Below are positions 1 to 5,137 of a stretch of DNA of 5,137 bases, one piece after another; within the stretch, counting starts at the first letter, position 1, and each line of letters opens with the position of its first letter. The notes below the pieces were generated by a model that worked only from the letters and a program-made list of their open reading frames with translations, searched no databases and was not told the DNA's origin. Source of the stretch: Pseudomonadota bacterium (lineage in GTDB: Bacteria; Pseudomonadota; Gammaproteobacteria; Burkholderiales; Thiobacillaceae); contig JAJZRT010000341.1 in the NCBI GenBank assembly GCA_021802595.1, forward strand, positions 1 to 5,137, written 5' to 3'. The position numbers and the translations under genes were made by a program.

Positions 1-21
1 GTGCCTGCAGCCGGCGATAAT

Positions 22-50
22 GCAAAGGCCCGCACGATGCGGGCCTTTGC
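22..50 (+). terminator. Strong intrinsic-terminator-type hairpin
   Basis: Positions 22-34 pair perfectly with 38-50: a 13-bp stem with a CGA triloop and a core of GGCCCGC/GCGGGCC. The A-run at the base of the left arm gives a T-run (TTT, 46-48) at the end of the right arm, the usual form of terminators in GC-rich proteobacteria. There is no long U-tract after the stem, so efficiency is uncertain. The stem is symmetric enough to act in either direction. It most likely ends whatever transcript lies upstream, insulating the sugar operon; a TAA at 18-20 lies just before it. The identification is by structure only. Confidence 0.8.
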
Positions 51-65
51 GCATCGGGCCAGGCT

Positions 66-82
66 CCCCGGATCGTTCGGGG
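66..82 (+). other. Small hairpin in the leader region
   Basis: CCCCG at 66-70 pairs with CGGGG at 78-82 around a 7-base loop (or a TCG loop if a G-T wobble and an A-T pair extend the stem). It is followed by CTT and no U-tract, so it is not a convincing terminator. It could be leader-RNA structure if transcription starts upstream of it, or chance in GC-rich DNA. Across 83-184 I see no strong sigma-70 promoter: the best candidates (TTGCCG at 90 with GGAATC-like bases near 112; GATACT at 177-182 with a poor -35) are too weak to call. Confidence 0.35.
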
Positions 83-184
83 CTTCAGATTGCCGCATCC
101 GTACCGTTCATGGAATCACGACCGCCTGTGGCGCCGCGCAATCCATGAGAACCCTGTTTCCCGGCAGCGAACGATTGATACTCC

Positions 185-188
185 AAGG
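185..188 (+). promoter_or_regulatory. Ribosome binding site of the aminotransferase gene
   Basis: AAGG lies 7 bases before the ATG at 196. An in-frame TGA at 190-192 blocks any upstream start, so this site and the ATG at 196 fix the N terminus. Confidence 0.65.
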
Positions 189-195
189 TTGATCG

Positions 196-1311
196 ATGAG
201 CCCTGATCCCAAACAGATTTACGTCACGCAACCCTATCTGCCCCCGCTGGCGGAGTTCATTCCCTATCTGGAAAAGATCTGGGAAAGCAAGCAACTCACC
301 AACAACGGGCCGTTCCATGAACAACTGGAGCAGGCGCTGGGCGAATACCTGGGCGTCGAGCACATTGCCCTGTTCACCAATGGCACGATCGCCCTGATCA
401 CGGCATTGCAGTCGTTGCGCATCACGGGCGAAGTCATCACCACACCGTATTCCTTCGTGGCGACCTCGCATGCCCTGCTGTGGAACGGCATCAAGCCCGT
501 GTTCGTGGACATCGATGCCGAGACGCTCAATCTCGACCCGGCGAAGATCGAGGCGGCCATCACGCCGCACACCACCGCCATCATGCCCGTGCATTGCTAT
601 GGCCGCCCCTGCGATGTCGAGGCCATCCGGACCATCGCCGACAACTACAACCTCAAGGTGATCTACGATGCGGCGCATGCGTTCGGCGTGCGCGATGCGG
701 GCGGCAGCATCCTGCGGCATGGCGACCTGTCGGTGCTGAGCTTTCATGCCACCAAGGTGTTCAACACGTTTGAAGGTGGCGCGATCGTCTGCCCGGATGC
801 CAAAACAAAGGCCTGCATCGACCACCTGAAGAACTTCGGCCATGTGAGTGAAGTCGCGGTGGTCGCGCCCGGCATCAACGGCAAGATGAGCGAGATCAAT
901 GCCGCATTCGGCTTGCTCCAGCTGAAGCATATCGACGAGGCGCTCGCACGCCGCCAGGCGCTCGACGCCGCCTATCGCGAACGCCTGGCGGGGGTGCCCG
1001 GCATCCACTGCATGCAGGCAGTGGAGGCAAGCACATACAATTTTGCCTATTTCCCGATCCTGGTCGGAGACGAGTACCCGATCAGCCGCGACGACCTTCA
1101 CCAGAAGCTCAAGGACAACGGCATCCACCCGCGGCGTTATTTCTATCCGCTGATCACGGACTTCTCGATGTATCGGGGCCTGCCGTCGGCGCGGCAGGAC
1201 AACCTGCCCGTCGCCGTTTCGGCGGCGCGCAGAATCCTGTGCCTGCCGATTTATCCGGCCCTGGAGATGGCGGAAGTCGATGCCATCACCCGGTTGATTG
1301 CGGAGCCATGA
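196..1311 (+). CDS. vioA: VioA-like nucleotide-sugar aminotransferase (DegT/DnrJ/EryC1/StrS family)
   Basis: This is a 371-residue PLP-dependent sugar aminotransferase of fold type I, full length for the family. The Schiff-base lysine is K187 in SFHATK, followed by the family block FNTFEGGAIV. D158 and H161 in YDAAHAFGV hold the cofactor ring, NGT (62-64) fits the phosphate-binding turn, and GINGKMSE (226-233) is the conserved substrate/PLP loop. The N terminus (TQPYLPPL, then LTNNGPFHEQLE) and ITTPYSFVAT resemble what I recall of VioA, which transfers the glutamate amino group to dTDP-4-keto-6-deoxyglucose to give dTDP-viosamine (Qui4N). The family call is firm; the exact sugar and the symbol are tentative, because related enzymes act on 3-keto or UDP-linked sugars. 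The protein is cytosolic. The start is fixed by an upstream in-frame stop and an AAGG site. It is the first gene of the presumed operon, and it supplies the amino group that the acylation genes downstream would modify. Confidence 0.93.
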   Translation: MSPDPKQIYVTQPYLPPLAEFIPYLEKIWESKQLTNNGPFHEQLEQALGEYLGVEHIALFTNGTIALITALQSLRITGEVITTPYSFVATSHALLWNGIKPVFVDIDAETLNLDPAKIEAAITPHTTAIMPVHCYGRPCDVEAIRTIADNYNLKVIYDAAHAFGVRDAGGSILRHGDLSVLSFHATKVFNTFEGGAIVCPDAKTKACIDHLKNFGHVSEVAVVAPGINGKMSEINAAFGLLQLKHIDEALARRQALDAAYRERLAGVPGIHCMQAVEASTYNFAYFPILVGDEYPISRDDLHQKLKDNGIHPRRYFYPLITDFSMYRGLPSARQDNLPVAVSAARRILCLPIYPALEMAEVDAITRLIAEP

Positions 1312-1388
1312 TGCGTCCGGCGCGATACGTTTTCACCCTGCAAAAGCAGGGGCGGGCAACCTGCCTGCACGCAGGCCCGATTCGATGA
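1308..1388 (+). CDS. Possible 25/26-codon coupling mini-ORF
   Basis: A short frame runs from ATGATG (1308 or 1311) to TGA at 1386-1388. Its first ATG overlaps the aminotransferase stop codon (ATGA), and its stop overlaps the acyltransferase start codon (ATGA at 1385-1388). GGAG at 1302-1305 lies 5 bases before the second ATG, a reasonable ribosome binding site. The peptide begins MMRPARYVF, ends LHAGPIR, is basic, and matches nothing I recognise. About 70% of third positions are G or C, which neither proves nor excludes coding. Its best interpretation is a device that carries ribosomes across the 73-nt gap, opening the hairpins within it, rather than a functional peptide. It could also be chance. 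Confidence 0.35.
   Translation: MMRPARYVFTLQKQGRATCLHAGPIR
1336..1351 (+). other. Intergenic hairpin 1 (AAAA loop)
   Basis: CCCTGC (1336-1341) and GCAGGG (1346-1351) form a perfect 6-bp stem around an AAAA loop, in the gap between the aminotransferase and acyltransferase genes. No U-tract follows, so termination is unlikely. It may protect or punctuate the mRNA. Confidence 0.45.
1363..1376 (+). promoter_or_regulatory. Intergenic hairpin 2 covering the acyltransferase ribosome binding site
   Basis: GCCTG (1363-1367) pairs with CAGGC (1372-1376) around CACG; an outer helix CGGGC (1353-1357) with GCCCG (1375-1379) is a competing option. The right arm contains GCAGG, the only Shine-Dalgarno-like bases near the acyltransferase ATG (AGG at 1373-1375, 9 bases upstream). 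Folding would hide that site, and a ribosome passing through would expose it. This is structure read by eye; no energies were computed. Confidence 0.4.
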
Positions 1389-2065
1389 CACGCAAGAAGC
1401 TGATCATCTACGGCAATGGCCAGATGGCGCGCATGTTCCTGCATTTTGCCCGGCTGGAGCACGAGGTCGCCGCGTTTACCGTCGATCGCGCCGTCCTGAC
1501 CGACGCCTTCATCGAAGGTCTCCCCGTCATTCCGTTCGAGGAAATCGAGGCCCGCTGCCCGCCGGCCGATCATTGCCTGATCACCGCGGTCGGCTATCTG
1601 GAAATGAATGACCTGAGGGCCCGCAAGTACCAGGAAGGGCGGGCCAAGGGTTATGCCTTCGCCCGCTATGTCCACTCCTCGGTCGTGCGCCACGCCAACG
1701 TTTCCGTCGGCGAGAACAGCATCATCCTCGACCACGTCGCCATTCACCCCTATGCGCAGATCGGCCACAGCGTCTTCATTGCCAGCAACGCGTCGATCGG
1801 GCATGGCTGCCGCATCGGCGACACCTGCTGGATCAATTCGGGCGTTGCCGTCGGGGGCGAGACCGTGATTGGCGACGCTTCGTTCCTGGGGATCAACGCC
1901 ACCCTAGGAGACAACATCCGGATCGGAAGGCAGTGTTTCGTGGGCGCCAATACGCTGGTGACCCGGGATACCCTGGACGGCGAGGTCTACGTCTCGGCGA
2001 GCGGCGAGCGTTTTCCGCTGTCGAGCCAGGCTTTTCTTCAATTTATTGCCCGCTCCACCCGTTAG
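1385..2065 (+). CDS. PglD/NeuD-type sugar acyltransferase (left-handed beta-helix)
   Basis: This 226-residue enzyme is predicted to transfer an acyl group from acyl-CoA or acyl-ACP to an amino or hydroxyl group of a nucleotide sugar in the cytosol. Residues 1-70 form the Rossmann-like sugar-binding domain, with the glycine-rich strand LIIYGNGQMA (6-15) and a later AFTVDR strand. Residues about 98-195 are hexapeptide repeats of the left-handed beta-helix (for example VSVGEN, QIGHSV, CRIGDT, TVIGDA, IRIGRQ). H140 in SIGHGCRIGD aligns by pattern with the catalytic histidine of PglD. Such enzymes work as trimers. The frame is open from a TTG at 1298, but the ATG at 1385 is chosen because the conserved Rossmann strand begins right there. 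The ribosome binding site is weak and sits in a hairpin. Beside a VioA-like gene, a VioB-like role (N-acylation of Qui4N) is plausible. O-acylation is the main alternative, since the family includes O-acetyltransferases. Confidence 0.88.
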   Translation: MTRKKLIIYGNGQMARMFLHFARLEHEVAAFTVDRAVLTDAFIEGLPVIPFEEIEARCPPADHCLITAVGYLEMNDLRARKYQEGRAKGYAFARYVHSSVVRHANVSVGENSIILDHVAIHPYAQIGHSVFIASNASIGHGCRIGDTCWINSGVAVGGETVIGDASFLGINATLGDNIRIGRQCFVGANTLVTRDTLDGEVYVSASGERFPLSSQAFLQFIARSTR

Positions 2066-2072
2066 CATACGC

Positions 2073-3617
2073 ATGCTGGCTTCGCTGCAACCCGCCCCCC
2101 TCTACGGGCACTTCCGGCTTGCCGCCGAACGTGCGCCCGACAAACTCGCGCTCGTCGTGGGCGGCGTCAGCTATGCCTATCGCGATCTCCTGCAGGCCGT
2201 GGATGCGCTGGCGGACGGGCTGTCGCATGCGGGCGTGCGTGCCGGCGACCATCTCGGCGTGCTGCTGCCCAACTGCGCCGAGTTTGTCCTGACGCTGCTG
2301 GCCGGGGCGCGCCTCGGCGTGGTCATCGTGCCGCAGAGCATGGGGCTGGGCGCGGAAGCGCTGGCCGCCACCTTCAGGGCGGCCGATGTCCGGCATCTGC
2401 TGGCCTGGTCCGGCGCTGCGGCCCAACTGGCCGATCTGCCGCTTCCGCCTGGCGGCATTCGCGTCGTGGCCGGCGGTGACAGGGAAGGCTGGCTGCCGCT
2501 GCAGACGCTGATCGAGGCCGGCCGGGCCGAGCCCGGGGCAACGCCCCTGCTGCAGGATGACCTGCCTTACCTCATGGTGCTCACGTCCGGCTCGACCGGC
2601 CAGCCCAAGCCCATTCTGCTCAGCCAGCACACCAAGCGATTGCGTGCCGCTGCGGCGGCCGACCTGTATGGCGTCACCGCCGCCGACGTGACGCTCGCTG
2701 CCACCCCGCTCTATCATTCGCTGGCGCAACGGCTGGTGCTGATGCCGCTGATTTCCGGCGGGACGAGCATCGTCATGGCGCATTTCACCCCGGCCACCTG
2801 GATCGCTGCGGTCCGCCAGCACGGCGTGACCTTCTCCATTGCGGTGTCGTCCCAGCTCAGGCAGATACTGGACGCATTGATCGCCAGCCGGGAAACACTG
2901 CCCTCGCTGCGCTGCCTGGTATCTTCTTCCGCCCTGCTGGACGATGAAACGAAATCCAGGCTGCTGGCCCACCTGTCCTGCGCGTTTCACGAGTGCTACG
3001 GCGCGTCGGAGATCGCCATTGCCACCAACCTGGCGCCTGCCGCAGCCTCCCGCAAGCTGGGGTCGGTCGGCACGCCCATCCCCGGAACGGATGTCCGGAT
3101 CCATGACGGGAACGGGCAGGCGGTCCCGCCCGGCACGCCAGGCGAGATCGTTTGCCGAACGCCCATGCTGTTCAGCGGCTACTACGCGCAGCCGGCTGCC
3201 ACGCAGGCCGCCATGCAGGGCCCGTATTTCCGCACCGGCGATCTCGGCATGATGGACGGCGAAGGTTTCCTGTTCTTCCTCGGCCGGATCAAGGACATCA
3301 TCATCAGCGGCGGGATCAACATCTATCCGAAGGACATCGAGGACGTGATTTCCAGCCATCCCGCCGTCCGGGAATGCGCCGCCATTCCCTTGCAGGACGA
3401 ACAACTGGGGGAAGTGGTCGGCGTGGTCGTCGCCTGCCATGCGCCGGATGCGCCGCCGGAAGCGCGTGACCTGCAACGGCTCTGCATGCAGCGCCTGGGG
3501 GATTTCCAGCAGCCGCGCCGTTTCTTCTTCGTGTCCGAGCTTCCGCGGAATGCAATGGGTAAACTCGACAAACCTGCACTGCGACGGGCCTATTCGGGCG
3601 GCCCGCATAAAGGATGA
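2073..3617 (+). CDS. Class I adenylate-forming acyl ligase (AMP-binding, acyl-CoA/acyl-ACP synthetase-like)
   Basis: This 514-residue ligase should convert a carboxylic acid and ATP to an acyl-AMP and then a thioester on CoA or a carrier protein. The family motifs appear in order: P-loop TSGSTGQPKP (171-180), YHS (214-216), YGASE (309-313), FRTGD (386-390), GRIKD (404-408) leading into SGGINIYPKDIE, and the C-terminal catalytic lysine K497 in PRNAMGKLDK. The large and small domains are both complete, with no sign of decay. There is no condensation or fused carrier domain, so it is free-standing. The gene begins 7 nt after the acyltransferase stop. The ATG at 2073 has no clear ribosome binding site, so translation may depend on coupling; a TTG at 2046 would add nine residues but looks unlikely. 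The free-standing ACP gene two places downstream makes it the probable thioester acceptor. The acid cannot be read from the sequence; short hydroxy, branched or amino acids are all possible. Confidence 0.92.
   Translation: MLASLQPAPLYGHFRLAAERAPDKLALVVGGVSYAYRDLLQAVDALADGLSHAGVRAGDHLGVLLPNCAEFVLTLLAGARLGVVIVPQSMGLGAEALAATFRAADVRHLLAWSGAAAQLADLPLPPGGIRVVAGGDREGWLPLQTLIEAGRAEPGATPLLQDDLPYLMVLTSGSTGQPKPILLSQHTKRLRAAAAADLYGVTAADVTLAATPLYHSLAQRLVLMPLISGGTSIVMAHFTPATWIAAVRQHGVTFSIAVSSQLRQILDALIASRETLPSLRCLVSSSALLDDETKSRLLAHLSCAFHECYGASEIAIATNLAPAAASRKLGSVGTPIPGTDVRIHDGNGQAVPPGTPGEIVCRTPMLFSGYYAQPAATQAAMQGPYFRTGDLGMMDGEGFLFFLGRIKDIIISGGINIYPKDIEDVISSHPAVRECAAIPLQDEQLGEVVGVVVACHAPDAPPEARDLQRLCMQRLGDFQQPRRFFFVSELPRNAMGKLDKPALRRAYSGGPHKG
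3609..3614 (+). promoter_or_regulatory. Ribosome binding site deciding the oxidoreductase start
   Basis: AAAGGA lies 5 bases before the ATG at 3620 but directly abuts or overlaps the alternative ATG at 3614, which is part of ATGA with the ligase stop. The spacing favours 3620; starting at 3614 would only add Met-Arg. Confidence 0.65.
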
Positions 3618-3619
3618 GG

Positions 3620-4747
3620 ATGGCGCATACGCAACTGCCCCCGCTGCGACTGGGTTTCATCGGTGGTGCCCTGAATTCGGCCGTGGGCTATACGCACTAC
3701 AATTCCAGCCGTCTGGACGGCCATTTCCGCGTGGAGTGCGGCTGTTTCAGCCGCCATGCCGGGATCAACGAGGAAACGGCGCGCACCTACGGCATTCCCC
3801 CGGAACGTACGCACGACACCTGGCGCACGCTGCTGGAACACGAGAAGCAGGCTCTCGATGCCATCCTGGTCCTGACGCCGACGCCGGACCACGGGGAGGT
3901 CGTGATCGCGGCGCTCGATGCCGGGTATCCGGTCATATGCGAGAAGGCCCTGGCCGTGTCCAGCGCCGAATGCCGCAGCATCGAGGCGGCTGTGGCCGGC
4001 AACAAGGGCTTTCTGGCGGTCACCTACAACTATTCCGGCTATCCGATGGTGCGTGAATTGCGCCGCATGATTGCCGAGGGCCAATTGGGGCGTCTCCACC
4101 AGATCCACATCGAAATCCCCCAGGAAGGCTTCCTGCGGCAGGCGGCAGCCCCCCAGGCCTGGCGGCTCAGGGATCATGCCGTTCCCACGGTGTCGCTCGA
4201 TCTCGGCGTGCACGCCCACCATCTGGTCCATTTCCTCACGGGCGGCAAGGCGCCGCTCGAGGTCATCGGCGACCAGGCCACCTATGGCCAGTTCGGCGAC
4301 ATCGTCGACAACGTCTATTGCCTCGCACACTACGAGGACGACCTGCGGGTACAGTCCTGGTTCGGAAAAACGGCGCTCGGCAACCGCAATGGGCTGCGCA
4401 TACGGGTCTACGGCAGCCTGGCCAGCGCCGAGTGGTTCCAGATGCAGCCCGAGGACCTGCTGTTCAGCCAGGCCGACGGACGCCGGCTGCTGATCGACCG
4501 CGGATCCGGCGATGCCGACCTGGCCCGGCAGTTGCGCTACAACCGGTTCAAGTCGGGCCATCCCTCCGGGTTCATCGAGGCCTTCGCCAACCTCTATGCC
4601 GACATTGCCGATCAGCTGCGCCAGCATCAGGCCGGCATCGTGGGACACAACGCGTTCGTCTACGGCGCACGGGAATCGGAGGAGGGCCTGCGTTTCCTGG
4701 AGGCCATTTCCCGTTCGGCACAAACGGGAAAGTGGGAAACCGTATGA
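3620..4747 (+). CDS. Gfo/Idh/MocA family NAD(P)-dependent oxidoreductase
   Basis: This 375-residue protein is the usual length for the family, whose members oxidise or reduce hydroxyl or keto groups of sugars, cyclitols and nucleotide sugars. The N-terminal Rossmann fold opens with LGFIGGALNSAVG (11-23), an extended version of the glycine-rich dinucleotide loop. The VLTPTPDHGE strand-loop (84-93) and CEKALAV (107-113) follow, with E108-K109 as the signature ExK pair. H198 in DLGVHAH (194-200) fits the catalytic histidine of the C-terminal alpha/beta domain. The C-terminal part keeps the usual GFIEAFANLYADI helix. The gene overlaps or abuts the ligase gene upstream and ends in an ATGA overlap with the ACP gene, so it is cotranscribed and probably translationally coupled. 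The substrate is unknown: WbpB-like oxidation of a nucleotide sugar, 3-keto formation or tailoring of the acyl precursor all fit. The alternative start is ATG 3614. Confidence 0.9.
   Translation: MAHTQLPPLRLGFIGGALNSAVGYTHYNSSRLDGHFRVECGCFSRHAGINEETARTYGIPPERTHDTWRTLLEHEKQALDAILVLTPTPDHGEVVIAALDAGYPVICEKALAVSSAECRSIEAAVAGNKGFLAVTYNYSGYPMVRELRRMIAEGQLGRLHQIHIEIPQEGFLRQAAAPQAWRLRDHAVPTVSLDLGVHAHHLVHFLTGGKAPLEVIGDQATYGQFGDIVDNVYCLAHYEDDLRVQSWFGKTALGNRNGLRIRVYGSLASAEWFQMQPEDLLFSQADGRRLLIDRGSGDADLARQLRYNRFKSGHPSGFIEAFANLYADIADQLRQHQAGIVGHNAFVYGARESEEGLRFLEAISRSAQTGKWETV
4707..4731 (+). promoter_or_regulatory. Perfect 9-bp hairpin just before the ACP start
   Basis: TTTCCCGTT (4707-4715) pairs with AACGGGAAA (4723-4731) around the 7-base loop CGGCACA, inside the last codons of the oxidoreductase gene. 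It ends 12 bases before the ACP ATG. GGGA at 4734-4737 looks like the ACP ribosome binding site and stays free when this hairpin forms. A second GGGAAA (4734-4739) could instead pair with TTTCCC and hide the site. No U-tract follows, so it is not a terminator. Confidence 0.45.
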
Positions 4748-5025
4748 ATCCATCCGGCAACCCCGGCAGCCACCCCGTTCACGACTTCATCGTGCAGCTG
4801 CTCGAAGAAAAAGGCGCGGTTCCGGACCCCGCGGCGCTCCCTGCCTACCGATATCTCGACGTCGGACATATCGATTCGCTCGCCTTCATCAAGTTCATCT
4901 TTCGCATCGAGGAGCGCTTCGGTATCCGGTTCTCGGAAGCGGACATGCTCGGCGACCGGATCAAAACCGTCGGCGGGCTGCTTGCGCTGATCGAAGAGAA
5001 GCTGCGCCAGCCGCCCACGCCCTGA
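4744..5025 (+). CDS. Free-standing acyl carrier protein
   Basis: This 93-residue acidic protein has the phosphopantetheine attachment motif GHIDSL (41-46), with S45 as the serine that would carry the 4'-phosphopantetheine arm. Helix I (about 11-24), the loop up to the DSL motif, helix II (LAFIKFIFRIEERFG) and a C-terminal helix (TVGGLLALIEEKL) match the four-helix ACP fold. It is somewhat longer than a fatty-acid AcpP, mainly from a Pro/Gly-rich N-terminal tail. Its place between sugar genes, with a ligase two genes upstream and no fatty-acid genes in the window, indicates a dedicated carrier that presents an activated acid for transfer to a sugar. The start overlaps the oxidoreductase stop as ATGA; GGGA at 4734-4737 is 6 bases upstream. 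Activation by a host phosphopantetheinyl transferase is expected; none is in the window. Confidence 0.93.
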   Translation: MNPSGNPGSHPVHDFIVQLLEEKGAVPDPAALPAYRYLDVGHIDSLAFIKFIFRIEERFGIRFSEADMLGDRIKTVGGLLALIEEKLRQPPTP

Positions 5026-5044
5026 TTCCAACCGGTCATCCGCC

Positions 5045-5137
5045 ATGAGCCTGCCAGACAATAACGCGTCCCTGCTTTCCGAATACGGAAGATACATGCT
5101 TCCCGTCCTCGGCTTTCGCGACATCGTCCTGGTGCGG
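5045..5137 (+). CDS. N-terminal fragment of an unidentified protein (runs off the window)
   Basis: An ATG at 5045 opens a frame of 31 codons with no stop before the window edge. It begins 19 nt after the ACP stop, in keeping with operon spacing, and codon choice (mostly G or C at third positions) matches its neighbours. The visible peptide starts MSLPDNNASLLSEYGRYM and continues with a hydrophobic LPVLGF stretch and an IVLV strand. I do not recognise a family from so little. No clear ribosome binding site precedes it (the bases before are CGGTCATCCGCC); an in-frame ATG at 5096 is an alternative start. Candidates from context include an acyltransferase that uses the ACP, or another sugar-tailoring enzyme, but the fragment does not show this. 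Confidence 0.5.
   Translation, partial: MSLPDNNASLLSEYGRYMLPVLGFRDIVLVR

Noticed and set aside
1..20. Possible C-terminal tail of an upstream + strand gene ending at TAA 18-20
   Set aside because: Only five codons are visible; the terminator right after it is suggestive, but a stop by chance is just as likely.
90..182. Sigma-70 promoter candidates upstream of the aminotransferase
   Set aside because: TTGCCG at 90 has poor -10 partners at 15-16 nt spacing, and GATACT at 177 has a poor -35 (CTGTTT) and would start transcription about 6 nt from the ATG.
1..192. 63-codon + strand frame before the aminotransferase
   Set aside because: It runs straight through the terminator hairpin, has no ribosome site visible in the window and no protein-like pattern.
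145..192. 15-codon upstream frame starting ATGAGAACC, a possible leader peptide
   Set aside because: No ribosome site, no run of a regulatory amino acid and no attenuator coupled to it; it only shows that the aminotransferase frame is closed upstream.
85..1128. Long minus-strand open frame (347 codons) opposite the aminotransferase gene
   Set aside because: The + strand shows every catalytic motif of a known family here; the antisense product has no recognisable domain and is a typical by-product of high-GC codon bias.
1298..1384. TTG at 1298 as acyltransferase start
   Set aside because: The 29 extra residues overlap the previous gene, lack family similarity, and the conserved Rossmann strand begins immediately after ATG 1385.
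2043..3608. Long minus-strand open frame (521 codons) opposite the ligase gene
   Set aside because: It mirrors the ligase exactly, is rich in Arg, Gly and Gln with no domain pattern, and overlaps a gene with all adenylate-forming motifs intact.
3590..4753. Long minus-strand open frame (387 codons) opposite the oxidoreductase gene
   Set aside because: Same explanation: antisense shadow of a well-supported Gfo/Idh/MocA gene.

Overview
The window is about 64% GC by eye and densely packed on the + strand. It has the look of a surface-polysaccharide or glycan-modification locus from a high-GC proteobacterium; a beta- or gammaproteobacterium is my guess. It contains five complete protein genes and the start of a sixth, all on the + strand. 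No tRNA, rRNA, CRISPR or insertion sequence is visible.

Layout: positions 1-195 carry no convincing gene. They hold a strong intrinsic-terminator-type hairpin (22-50), a second smaller hairpin (66-82) and the leader of the first gene. Then come: a VioA-like nucleotide-sugar aminotransferase (196-1311); a 73-nt gap holding a possible 25/26-codon mini-ORF and two hairpins; a PglD/NeuD-type left-handed beta-helix sugar acyltransferase (1385-2065); a class I adenylate-forming acyl ligase (2073-3617); a Gfo/Idh/MocA NAD(P)-dependent oxidoreductase (3620-4747); a free-standing acyl carrier protein (4744-5025); and the first 31 codons of a gene that leaves the window (5045-5137). Genes are tightly spaced (7-nt gap, ATGA-type junctions, 19-nt gap), so one operon is the natural reading, with the only sizeable internal gap after the aminotransferase.

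Together the genes suggest synthesis of an N-acylated amino deoxysugar. The aminotransferase would put an amino group on a nucleotide-linked 4-keto-6-deoxyhexose (dTDP-Qui4N if it is a true VioA). The ligase would activate a small carboxylic acid as an acyl-AMP and pass it to the phosphopantetheine arm of the carrier protein. An acyltransferase (the beta-helix enzyme or a gene outside the window) would then amidate or esterify the sugar. The oxidoreductase would tailor either the sugar or the acid. A dedicated ligase plus carrier protein implies a substituent other than plain acetyl. The sugar thymidylyltransferase, 4,6-dehydratase and glycosyltransferases needed for a full pathway are not in this window.
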